A stretch of DNA of 22,695 bases, taken from the IMG/VR virus record IMGVR_UViG_3300032805_000021, positions 1-22,695 of that record. One strand, 5' to 3'. Source of the DNA: a virus. The notes under the pieces are model-generated. The model was not told where the DNA came from and did no database searches. It saw nothing but the letters and a program-made list of their open reading frames with translations. How positions within the stretch are numbered: position 1 is the first letter of the stretch; every line of letters begins with the position of its first letter. The position numbers and the translations under genes are program-made. Below are positions 1 to 5,062 of this stretch, piece after piece.

Positions 1-45
1 CGCTGGCGACCCGTCGGTGTAGCGCGCTTGCGGCTCGATTTTCAC
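1..45 (-). CDS. Partial small protein, N-terminus only
   Basis: Only the first 15 codons of a leftward gene are inside the window, beginning GTG AAA ATC GAG CCG and reading MKIEPQARYTDGSPA. A strong ribosome binding site (GAGGAGA, 52-58 on the minus strand) lies 6 nt upstream, which decides the start. The stop codon of the preceding gene (57-59) overlaps this ribosome binding site, so the two are probably co-transcribed and translationally coupled. Its opening residues resemble those of the neighbour (MEIEYRPF), hinting at a duplicated small-protein family. Function is unknown. Confidence 0.6.
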   Translation of the reverse strand, partial: MKIEPQARYTDGSPA

Positions 46-56
46 TTTCTGTCTCC

Positions 57-236
57 TCAAGGCGTCTCTGCGGTCTCTGTTTCGTAGATCCGGTAAATCG
101 AAAGCACGTAGGTCTGTCCGTCTCCCGTCTGGACTTCCGCGCTTGCGGTGTCAATGTCTTTGACGTATGTTGCCAGGCCGGGGCCGATCGCATAGACCTT
201 GTCGCCAGGTTTGAACGGTCGATATTCGATTTCCAC
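57..236 (-). CDS. Small conserved-type protein, possible SH3/KOW-like beta barrel
   Basis: A 59-aa protein starting at GTG 236 (MEIEYRPFKPGDKVYAIG...). The start is chosen because a perfect AGGAGG sits 6 nt upstream. The frame is open further upstream, to an ATG at 260 that lies 6 nt after a promoter -10 box and could act as a leaderless start, adding MDEMRRPE. Residues 5-45 alternate short hydrophobic strands with a KPGDKVY turn, as in small SH3-like or KOW-like barrels; this is a weak resemblance only. It is probably the first gene of a leftward transcript continuing into the partial gene at 1-45. Function not recognised. Confidence 0.6.
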   Translation of the reverse strand: MEIEYRPFKPGDKVYAIGPGLATYVKDIDTASAEVQTGDGQTYVLSIYRIYETETAETP

Positions 237-260
237 TTCTGGCCTCCTCATCTCGTCCAT

Positions 261-295
261 ATTTCTATTAGATCATACGCGTGACCGGGTGTCAA
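261..295 (-). promoter_or_regulatory. Sigma70-type promoter P1
   Basis: On the minus strand TTGACA (290-295), a 17-bp spacer and TCTAAT (267-272) form a near-consensus promoter reading into the 57-236 gene. The -10 box is followed after exactly 6 nt by ATG (258-260), so the expected transcript start coincides with a start codon. The -35 lies within an inverted repeat with 9-bp arms (285-293 and 299-307). Confidence 0.7.
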
Positions 296-307
296 ATCGA
301 CACCCGG
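285..307. repeat. Inverted repeat with 9-bp arms over the P1 -35 box
   Basis: Arms CCGGGTGTC (285-293) and GACACCCGG (299-307) are perfectly complementary around a 5-nt centre. The repeat lies 13 nt beyond the stop codon of the leftward 320-1204 gene, so it could be a terminator hairpin, but no T-run follows on the minus strand. It also covers the P1 -35 element, which makes an operator equally plausible. Confidence 0.5.
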
Positions 308-319
308 CCCCGGTCGCGG

Positions 320-1204
320 TCATTCGGGCTTGTACTGGTCGGTCTCGTAAATCTCCGAGATCACCAGGTCGGCCACCGGCTGGCGGAAACTCCAGTGCTC
401 GGCGGGCACGTTCTGGAAGTAACCGTCGTCGCCGTCCTGGCGCTCCCTGACTGCTGCTGCTGCCCAGTCGGCCCGGACCCCGGCAACCGCGAAGTGGGTC
501 TTGTTCCTCAGGTAGCGCCTGACCAGCGCGCGGTCCTCGGCGTTCACCAGCACCCGGCTGATCGACTGGTCCAGGTCCCACTTGAACTTCCTGGCGTCGT
601 GGCCCTGGACGAACCGCCTGCCGGACTTGGTGGCCTGTCCGCAGCCGCAGTAGCACTTGCCGTCGTCCCAAGCCGAATGCCATTTCGGGTCGTACCGCTT
701 GGTGCCGACCCCGGTGCAGGAGTGGAACGTGGTGTTGGCCATCGCGTCCTCGACGCTCATCGACTCCTCGTCGATGAAGTCCATCCAGAACTCGGCGGCT
801 GCGTCCTCGACCGACCGCACGGTCTCGGTCCAGTTCCGGTCGTAGCGCTTGCTGCCGATCGCCTTGCAGCCTGGCAGGTGGATCTCGGGCTCGTTCCCAC
901 GAGCGGTGGTGCAGGTCACGACCTCGACGGTGGCCTCAGGCTCGCTGTGGTCCTCGCTGTAGTGCCTGACCTCTTCGTGCGTGTGGTTGACGGGGGCCTG
1001 CTCGTCCAGGCTGGCCCAGAACTTGCCCGCGTAACCGCAGGAGAAGACCTCCTTGCCGTCTATCGTCACGCCGACCGGACCGGTTGGGGTCTCGCCCACG
1101 ACGCACGCGACGCCTGCCGCAGCGGGGGCCTTGCCGTTTCCGTAGTAGATGATCGCGCTTGCCCTGCCGTGGTCCTTCCAGGTCCCGCGCTTGGCCTCGC
1201 TCAT
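320..1204 (-). CDS. Hypothetical phage protein with duplicated GCK..GxKRYD..W motif and CxCGCG motif
   Basis: A 294-aa protein (MSEAKRGTWK...). The ATG at 1204 is chosen because a strong AGGGAGG lies 6 nt upstream. An in-frame GTG at 1237, 6 nt after the P2 -10 box, could give an 11-residue longer leaderless form. Two similar blocks occur, CKAIGSKRYDRNW (113-125) and CTGVGTKRYDPKW (163-175), about 50 residues apart, showing an internal duplication. Residues 184-206 read CYCGCGQATKSGRRFVQGHDARK, a Cys-rich pattern I associate with uncharacterised actinophage proteins and probably metal binding. No catalytic family is recognised. It has its own promoter and probably ends at the hairpin at 285-307. 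Confidence 0.75.
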   Translation of the reverse strand: MSEAKRGTWKDHGRASAIIYYGNGKAPAAAGVACVVGETPTGPVGVTIDGKEVFSCGYAGKFWASLDEQAPVNHTHEEVRHYSEDHSEPEATVEVVTCTTARGNEPEIHLPGCKAIGSKRYDRNWTETVRSVEDAAAEFWMDFIDEESMSVEDAMANTTFHSCTGVGTKRYDPKWHSAWDDGKCYCGCGQATKSGRRFVQGHDARKFKWDLDQSISRVLVNAEDRALVRRYLRNKTHFAVAGVRADWAAAAVRERQDGDDGYFQNVPAEHWSFRQPVADLVISEIYETDQYKPE

Positions 1205-1237
1205 TTCCTGCCTCCCTCTCTCGTCCATCAACCTCAC

Positions 1238-1272
1238 AAAACCATTAAATCATATTTTTGACTTCGTGTCAA
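1238..1272 (-). promoter_or_regulatory. Sigma70-type promoter P2 (TTGACA-17-TTTAATGGTTTT)
   Basis: On the minus strand TTGACA (1267-1272), a 17-bp spacer and TTTAAT (1244-1249) drive the 320-1204 gene. GGTTTT follows the -10 box and then GTG at 1237. The same TTTAATGGTTTT string occurs at P3 and P4. Confidence 0.75.
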
Positions 1273-1284
1273 GTCAAAAATATG
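1251..1284. repeat. Perfect 14-bp inverted repeat overlapping P2
   Basis: CATATTTTTGACTT (1251-1264) and AAGTCAAAAATATG (1271-1284) are perfectly complementary around CGTGTC. The arms are AT-rich, unlike the surrounding DNA, and contain the P2 -35 box at the arm/centre junction. This is typical of a dimeric repressor operator; it may also supply the T-run of the adjacent terminator (1288-1318). Confidence 0.65.
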
Positions 1285-1318
1285 GCTGAGCCCCGGGCCG
1301 GTCGAGAACCCGGGGCTC
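1279..1318 (-). terminator. Rho-independent-type terminator after the 1329-2503 gene pair
   Basis: Arms CCCGGGGCTC and GAGCCCCGGG (1309-1318 and 1288-1297) make a 10-bp GC stem with an 11-nt loop. On the minus strand the stem is followed by AGCCATATTTTT. It begins 11 nt after the stop codon of the 1329-1505 gene, as expected for the end of that leftward transcript. Confidence 0.6.
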
Positions 1319-1328
1319 GCTGGAGCTG

Positions 1329-1505
1329 CTAGCCGAAGTCGCGGCGCAGGAGCGTCCCGATCCGGCTCGCTTCGAACCGCTGCTCTTCGGTCATCTCCGC
1401 GATCGGCTGGGCCGCGACCCGGCCCAGCTTCTCACGCAGTGCCTGCCTGATGTCGTTGGCCTCGTCCAGCGTGACCTTGATCGTGAAGTTCGCGTTCGCG
1501 GGCAT
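1329..1505 (-). CDS. Small helical protein, unknown function
   Basis: A 58-aa protein (MPANANFTIKVTLDEANDIR...). Its ATG (1503-1505) overlaps the TAA of the upstream DUF2786-like gene as TAATG, so translation is probably coupled. Residues 5-14 look like a short beta strand and 15-56 like charged amphipathic helices (EANDIRQALREKLGRV, EEQRFEASRIGTLLRRDFG). No Cys, membrane segment or recognised motif is present. The tight coupling suggests it works with or is dosed with the DUF2786-like protein. A GC hairpin terminator follows directly. Confidence 0.7.
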   Translation of the reverse strand: MPANANFTIKVTLDEANDIRQALREKLGRVAAQPIAEMTEEQRFEASRIGTLLRRDFG

Positions 1506-2503
1506 TAGCTCAGTTCCTTCCTGGAGTTGTTGCTGACTGCCTTGTCGGTGCCCAGGACGGCCTGCTGGCCGTCCTGGTAGCCGGTCCAGCGGTAATCGGC
1601 GCCGACGCTCTCGCGGTACCGGTAACCGCCCGATGTGGGGCGCATGTCCCGGTGTTCCTGGCAGTAGCCCGACTTGGCGCTCTGGCACTTGCCGCACGCC
1701 TGCTGCTCCCGGATCCGCTGCTCGTAGCGCTCGCGAGCCTTGCGGTCCTGCTCGGCCCAGCGCTCGCGGTTGGCCGCGCTGGCTGCCTCCATCTCGGCCG
1801 TGGACTTGCCGTAGACGGCCAGGTGCATCGTGTTCCTGACCACCGCCCGGCGGTCGGCCAGCACCAGCTCGACGGACCGGCCGACGTTCGCTCCTGTCAG
1901 CATCGCCTGGTCGGCCAGTTCCTGCCGCTCGGCCTCCTGTGCCTGCTTGGCTGCTGCCTCGGCCGCTGCCAGCCTGGAGCCGATCGCTGCCGAGAAGCCC
2001 TGCAGGTAGTTGATACGGTAAGCGCGCTGGTCCTGGCCGAACTCGGCCTCGCCCTTGATCCTGCTGGCTCCGGCGATTGCCTGGTTGCGCAGGCTGGCGT
2101 ACAGCATCTCGATCCGCAGCATGTTCGACGAGTGGACGAACAGCCGCAGTCCGTACTGCCATGCGCCCTTGGTCCGGCCGCCGTGGTCGGTGGGGTCCCA
2201 CTGCTTCACGGTGCGTGCCTCGGCGCCCAGCGGCTGGGCGATCGCCCACAGCAGGTCGCGCATCGGCTCCGCGTACGGCCGGATTGCCCAGATCACCCTG
2301 TCGACGACCGGGTCAGCTTCCGCACCCGATTCCGCCAGCATCGCCCGGTCGATCCCGTACTTGGCCATCAGCTCGGCCGCGCGTTCGGTCAGGGCCTCGC
2401 GCTCGGACTCGGAGTCGGTCGATTCGGCCTTGTACAGCAGCTTCTGAACCAGGTTCAACCGCGAGTCGGTGTTCCTGGCCTCGGTGATCGGCTGGTTTGT
2501 CAT
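1505..2503 (-). CDS. DUF2786-family protein with C-terminal zinc-binding motif
   Basis: A 332-aa protein starting at ATG 2503 (MTNQPITEARNTDSR...), chosen because AGGAGGAAAG stands directly upstream; the open frame beyond it runs through the promoter and is not coding. Residues about 15-55 (LNLVQKLLYKAESTDSESER through AAELMAKYGIDRAML) match the DUF2786 N-terminal helical domain found in many actinophage and bacterial proteins of unknown role. A long Ala/Glu/Gln-rich stretch follows (about 170-200 and 235-268, probably coiled coil). Near the end C270, C273, C281 and H284 form a CxxC...CxxH zinc-site pattern. Expressed from P3. Family call is confident; biochemical function is not known. Confidence 0.8.
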   Translation of the reverse strand: MTNQPITEARNTDSRLNLVQKLLYKAESTDSESEREALTERAAELMAKYGIDRAMLAESGAEADPVVDRVIWAIRPYAEPMRDLLWAIAQPLGAEARTVKQWDPTDHGGRTKGAWQYGLRLFVHSSNMLRIEMLYASLRNQAIAGASRIKGEAEFGQDQRAYRINYLQGFSAAIGSRLAAAEAAAKQAQEAERQELADQAMLTGANVGRSVELVLADRRAVVRNTMHLAVYGKSTAEMEAASAANRERWAEQDRKARERYEQRIREQQACGKCQSAKSGYCQEHRDMRPTSGGYRYRESVGADYRWTGYQDGQQAVLGTDKAVSNNSRKELS

Positions 2504-2523
2504 CTTTCCTCCTGACGCGGTCG

Positions 2524-2540
2524 GCGGGGGCGGTCCCCGC
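2524..2540 (-). other. Leader hairpin between P3 and the DUF2786-like gene
   Basis: GCGGGG (2524-2529) and CCCCGC (2535-2540) pair around GCGGT in the predicted 5' leader, upstream of the ribosome binding site. It may stabilise or modulate the leader; no T-run follows, so it is unlikely to terminate. Confidence 0.4.
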
Positions 2541-2543
2541 CCG

Positions 2544-2581
2544 CAAAAACCATTAAACCACACCGCTTGACTCGGTGTCAA
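2544..2581 (-). promoter_or_regulatory. Sigma70-type promoter P3 (TTGACA-18-TTTAATGGTTTT)
   Basis: On the minus strand TTGACA (2576-2581), an 18-bp spacer ending GTGG and TTTAAT (2552-2557) precede GGTTTTTG. It drives the DUF2786-like gene. The -35 is half of a small inverted repeat, TTGAC-TCGGT-GTCAA (2567-2581), shared with the divergent terminase promoter region. Confidence 0.7.
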
Positions 2582-2590
2582 GTTCAGCCG

Positions 2591-2606
2591 TGGTACACTG
2601 CCCGGG
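2591..2606 (+). promoter_or_regulatory. Extended -10 promoter P7 abutting the terminase start
   Basis: TGG TACACT (2591-2599) is a TGn-TAnnnT extended -10 element. It is followed by 7 nt (GCCCGGG) and the terminase ATG with no ribosome binding site between, consistent with a leaderless mRNA. A TTGACT at 2567 is 21 bp away, too far for a normal -35. Confidence 0.5.
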
Positions 2607-4187
2607 ATGACGGTGCTGACGCCAGGGTTCGCGCTGCCAGCCGGAGACGAGTGGCGTAGCTGGCCCGTAGAGAAAAAGCGCAAGCTGCGCCGCAGGCTCG
2701 CCGCAGAGCGAGCCCGCCAGCGGATGCGCTTCTGGCGCCGTTATGCCCGTTACAAGCAGCTTCCCCCGGACGACCCGCGCCACGGCCTGGAGCAATGGCT
2801 GCCCGACGAGCGCGGCCAGATGCAGTATGTCTCTCCATGCCAGTGCCGTCTCCACGTGGAAGACGGCGGCTTGTGGACGCCGGACCAGGACTGGCTAATA
2901 TGGCTGATCATGTCAGGGCGGGGGTTCGGCAAGACGTGGGTCGGCTCGGCCTGGCTCGCTGAGCAGGCGCTCACGTTTCCTAACTCGGCCTGGGCCTGCA
3001 TCGGCCCGACCTACAGCGACACTCGCCGGATTTGTATCGAGGGCTCGACCGGCCTGATGCAGGCGTTCGCCAAGGAAGAGGTTGTCAACTACCGCCGGAA
3101 CGACCTGGAGATCGAGCTGGTCAACGGCTCCATCATCTACGGGTTCTCGGCCGACCGGCCCGACCGCACACGAGGCTCGAACCTGTGGGGCGCCTGGTGC
3201 GAGGAGCTTGGCTCGTGGCGCTATGAGGCGACCTGGCACGAGGGCCTGATGCCCGCTCTGCGGATTGGCGAGAAGCCACGGGTCGTCGTGACCACCACCC
3301 CGCGCGGGACCTCGCTGATGCGCGAGCTGGCCCAGCGCAGCGACGGTACTGTTCATATCACCCAGGGCTCGACATTCGAGAACGCTGGCAATCTGTCCGT
3401 GATCGCCCTGAGCGAGCTCAAGCGCCGGTACGGCGGTACCCGGATTGGCCGCCAGGAGCTTGAAGGCGAGCTTATCGCAGATGTCGAGGGCGCACTGTGG
3501 CGCCGTGCCTGGATCGAGCGCGGCAGGATCCCGGTCGGCCGCGACAACGAGGGCAACCTCATGTTGCCCGTCCTGCCCGACTTCACTCGCGTGGTAATCG
3601 GCATCGACCCCGCGACCACGAGCAAGAAGGAATCGGCCCTGTGGGGTATCGTCGTCGCGGCAATCACCGCAAACGGCCACTACTACGTGCTGGAGGACCT
3701 GAGCGAGAAGCTGACTCCGGGTCGCGCGATGCGAAAGGCGATCGCCGCCTACCACGACTGGAAAGCCGACCGCCTGGTCTGCGAAGTCAACAACGGTGGC
3801 GACTTCGTGGAAGAGCTGCTGCGCGTGTACGACGACGGCGTCAGCTACAAGTCGGTGACCGCGTCGCGAGGCAAGCAGACCCGAGCCGAGCCCGTATCCG
3901 CGCTGTACGAGAAAGACCCGGCGATAGCTCACCACGTGGGTGCGTTCCCGCAGCTCGAAGATCAGCTCACCACGTGGACGCCGCTCGACCCCGAGTCGCC
4001 CGACCGCCTAGACGCTCTGGTGTGGGCGCTGACCGAGCTAAGCCAGGGCTTCGACTGGACTTCGATGTACGGCAAGCCATACACCTGTCCCAAGTGCGAC
4101 CGCCTGTCGATCCTCATGCAGGGGCGGGACCGGTGCCCGCATTGCCACGAGCCGATCCCGCCCGGCTTGCTGCCTGAGGCTGCCTAG
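2607..4187 (+). CDS. terL: Terminase large subunit with extra C-terminal zinc ribbon
   Basis: A 526-aa DNA-packaging ATPase/nuclease that pumps phage DNA through the portal and cuts it. Walker A is GRGFGKT (104-110). Walker B with catalytic Glu is LWGAWCEE (193-200), and the coupling motif is VVVTTTPRG (226-234). The RNase H-like nuclease shows IGIDPATT (D334), EVNNGGDF (E393) and PDRLDALVWAL (D466/D469). The final 35 residues carry C494-x2-C497 and C510-x2-C513, a four-Cys zinc ribbon not part of the usual core. The first ATG is used: it has no ribosome binding site but stands 7 nt after an extended -10 box. No small terminase subunit is recognised nearby. Its stop codon overlaps that of the convergent 4184-4306 gene (cCTAGa). 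Confidence 0.95.
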   Translation: MTVLTPGFALPAGDEWRSWPVEKKRKLRRRLAAERARQRMRFWRRYARYKQLPPDDPRHGLEQWLPDERGQMQYVSPCQCRLHVEDGGLWTPDQDWLIWLIMSGRGFGKTWVGSAWLAEQALTFPNSAWACIGPTYSDTRRICIEGSTGLMQAFAKEEVVNYRRNDLEIELVNGSIIYGFSADRPDRTRGSNLWGAWCEELGSWRYEATWHEGLMPALRIGEKPRVVVTTTPRGTSLMRELAQRSDGTVHITQGSTFENAGNLSVIALSELKRRYGGTRIGRQELEGELIADVEGALWRRAWIERGRIPVGRDNEGNLMLPVLPDFTRVVIGIDPATTSKKESALWGIVVAAITANGHYYVLEDLSEKLTPGRAMRKAIAAYHDWKADRLVCEVNNGGDFVEELLRVYDDGVSYKSVTASRGKQTRAEPVSALYEKDPAIAHHVGAFPQLEDQLTTWTPLDPESPDRLDALVWALTELSQGFDWTSMYGKPYTCPKCDRLSILMQGRDRCPHCHEPIPPGLLPEAA

Positions 4188-4306
4188 ATCCGGTGCCCGC
4201 AGTTCTTGCAGAACAGCCGGAAGTTGAACTCTCTGAGTTCCACTCCGTGCTTGAATCGCAGCATGCACCAGGTAATCGTTGCCCACTTGCGCACCCAGCG
4301 TCTCAC
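4184..4306 (-). CDS. Tiny Cys-containing protein overlapping the terminase stop
   Basis: A 40-aa reading frame (MRRWVRKWATITWCMLRFKH... ending FCKNCGHRI). GTG 4306 overlaps the TGA of the upstream gene as GTGA, the normal coupling arrangement. The sequence is rich in Arg/Lys/Trp and ends in CxxCGH, half of a zinc-ribbon pattern. Its TAG shares three bases with the terminase stop codon on the other strand, so the genes converge tail to tail without a gap. Support is the coupling, low-ambiguity codon use and the CxxC end; there is no family match. Confidence 0.55.
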   Translation of the reverse strand: MRRWVRKWATITWCMLRFKHGVELREFNFRLFCKNCGHRI

Positions 4307-4482
4307 GTAGTCACCGTCTCTTCGTAGTAGAACTTGGCGGTGATCTGGCCTGGCTTGCCGTCGCCAGTCATCTCTACCTTGATGAACTCCGGGCTGACCC
4401 GCGTCGCGGTGACCTCCCAGCCGTATTCCCGCATCGTCGCGACTACCGAGTCGGTCAGGTCCTGGATCGTGCGCATTTTCAC
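4303..4482 (-). CDS. Small conserved-type protein, unknown function
   Basis: A 59-aa protein (MKMRTIQDLTDSVVATMREY...), start GTG 4482 with GGAAGGGAGC upstream; the frame upstream of this runs through the promoter and is not coding. An N-terminal helix (5-20) is followed by alternating strands (VTATRVSPEFIKVEM, QITAKFYYEETVTT), so an alpha+beta fold is likely. It heads a two-gene leftward unit with the 40-aa gene, embedded in an otherwise rightward region. The start (MKMRTIQ after GTGAAAATG) resembles other short leftward genes at the window's left end, suggesting the same early-gene class. Confidence 0.65.
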   Translation of the reverse strand: MKMRTIQDLTDSVVATMREYGWEVTATRVSPEFIKVEMTGDGKPGQITAKFYYEETVTT

Positions 4483-4506
4483 TGTGCGCTCCCTTCCGTC
4501 AGACCC

Positions 4507-4536
4507 AGTAGAGCACGGTAGTTGACAGCCTGGCAA
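4507..4536 (-). promoter_or_regulatory. Leftward promoter for the 4184-4482 gene pair
   Basis: On the minus strand TTGCCA (4531-4536), 18 bp and TCTACT (4507-4512) form a moderate sigma70-type promoter. It overlaps, back to back, the rightward promoter P6 (4522-4551), so the two should compete. Confidence 0.45.
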
Positions 4537-4551
4537 GCCCTGTGGTGTACT
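4522..4551 (+). promoter_or_regulatory. Rightward promoter P6 for the structured RNA region
   Basis: TTGACA (4522-4527), an 18-bp spacer ending TGTGG and TGTACT (4546-4551). The spacer end resembles those of P3 and P4. No start codon follows; transcription would enter the hairpin and tRNA-like region. Confidence 0.55.
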
Positions 4552-4566
4552 ACGTACCGGGACGGA

Positions 4567-4650
4567 CCAGGTTCGCGAGGGGACCTGGCGAGTCTCTAAC
4601 GTCACCCGTAGCCGGGCGGGTTGCCTGGAATGAAGCCGGGACGGGTGACG
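4567..4650 (+). ncRNA. Structured leader: three hairpins upstream of the tRNA-like element
   Basis: CCAGGT (4567-4572) pairs with ACCTGG (4583-4588). CGTCACCCGT (4600-4609) pairs perfectly over 10 bp with ACGGGTGACG (4641-4650). Inside that loop CCGGGC (4612-4617) pairs with GCCTGG (4623-4628). No reading frame with a ribosome binding site is visible across 4552-4828, so this stretch is probably RNA-level. GTGACGG (4645-4651) could alternatively pair with CCGTCAC (4765-4771) of the tRNA-like element, giving two exclusive folds. Confidence 0.5.
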
Positions 4651-4787
4651 GTGGCGTGTGGCAGAGTGGCCTAATGCGGGCGACAGCGACCAGTCTTGAT
4701 CCTCGCTGGAGCCGGGAGGCTGGCAGGGTGTGTGACTGGGCCAGCCCCCCCACGGGTTCGAATCCCGTCACGTCGCGAGGGACCTGG
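4573..4787. repeat. Direct repeat pair flanking the tRNA-like element
   Basis: TCGCGAGGGGACCTGG (4573-4588) and TCGCGAGGGACCTGG (4773-4787) differ by one G and lie 200 bp apart, bracketing the hairpins and the tRNA-like element. Each contains ACCTGG, able to pair with CCAGGT at 4567 or 4799. Confidence 0.6.
4652..4776 (+). tRNA. tRNA-like element, oversized (Ser-type cloverleaf with enlarged anticodon and variable arms)
   Basis: The acceptor TGGCGTG (4652-4658) pairs fully with CACGTCG (4769-4775), allowing two wobbles. The D-arm GCA-GAGTGGCCTAA-TGC (4661-4677) and the T-arm ACGGG-TTCGAAT-CCCGT (4752-4768) are textbook. Between D and T arms there are 74 nt instead of the ~35-45 of class II tRNAs. 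They fold as an extended arm (GGC, tandem GA/AG mismatch, CAGCGA/TCGCTG, 13-nt loop CCAGTCTTGATCC; 4679-4713) and a 7-bp GGCTGGC/GCCAGCC hairpin (4718-4746, 15-nt loop). The loop contains CTTGATC, which would put a UGA (Ser) anticodon after U33, but with U at position 37. CCA is not encoded. It may be a functional unusual tRNA, a decayed tRNA or a tRNA mimic. Confidence 0.55.
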
Positions 4788-4807
4788 GGCTGACCGCTCC
4801 AGGTCCC
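4779..4807 (+). terminator. GC hairpin after the tRNA-like element
   Basis: GGGACCTGG (4779-4787) pairs perfectly with CCAGGTCCC (4799-4807), 11-nt loop, starting 3 nt after the tRNA-like 3' end. Only a short TTTT follows, 15 nt later (4823-4826). It could end or process the RNA, or attenuate the genes downstream. Confidence 0.45.
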
Positions 4808-4828
4808 AGCCACTAGGAGGGGTTTTGA

Positions 4829-5062
4829 GTGAGCGCAGCGAAGATAGCCCAGTACCGCAAGGTGATAGCGGCGTTTCTGGGACAAGCCCTGACGTATGCG
4901 ACCCTGTGCTGGGGAAACGGGCCGGACGCCCGGTACGTCGCGATCGCCGTGGGAGTCGCCAGCGCGCTTGGCGTCTACGCCGTCCCAAACGCCTCATCCG
5001 GTTCAGCGGCGCCATCACCCACGGTCTCTTCGGCACCACCGTCCGCACCGAAGGCACCATAA
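4829..5062 (+). CDS. Holin-like small membrane protein with programmed-frameshift site
   Basis: A 77-aa protein with GTG start 5-7 nt after AGGAGGGG. Two hydrophobic segments (about 12-29 and 36-52) separated by a short charged turn, then a Ser/Pro/Ala tail. The core ending GVYAVPN resembles a widespread actinophage holin-like family. Codons 53-54 (CCA AAC, 4985-4990) with the preceding C form CCCAAAC, a canonical -1 slippery heptamer in the right phase. From exactly there, third-position G/C is high in the -1 frame and falls in this frame, so the Ser/Pro tail may be the minor or decoy end and a 162-residue frameshift product may be made (4829-5316). Confidence 0.75.
   Translation: MSAAKIAQYRKVIAAFLGQALTYATLCWGNGPDARYVAIAVGVASALGVYAVPNASSGSAAPSPTVSSAPPSAPKAP

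Noticed and set aside
281-1261. 326-codon plus-strand open frame opposite the 294-aa gene
   Set aside because: The minus strand has promoter, ribosome binding site and Cys motifs; the plus frame is Val/Leu/Asp-rich shadow sequence.
1329-2249. 306-codon extension upstream of the 58-aa gene
   Set aside because: Only the last 58 codons look coding; the rest is an Arg/Gly/Pro-rich out-of-frame reading of the DUF2786-like gene, and the ATG at 1505 couples to that gene's stop.
4750-4790. attP core (3' end of a host tRNA)
   Set aside because: The D-arm and acceptor 5' strand are also present, no integrase is in the window, and the host sequence is unknown; it cannot be supported, though the direct repeats keep it open.
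4542-4793. Small plus-strand open frame through the hairpin and tRNA-like region
   Set aside because: No ribosome binding site, poor codon use, and it crosses several perfect RNA stems.
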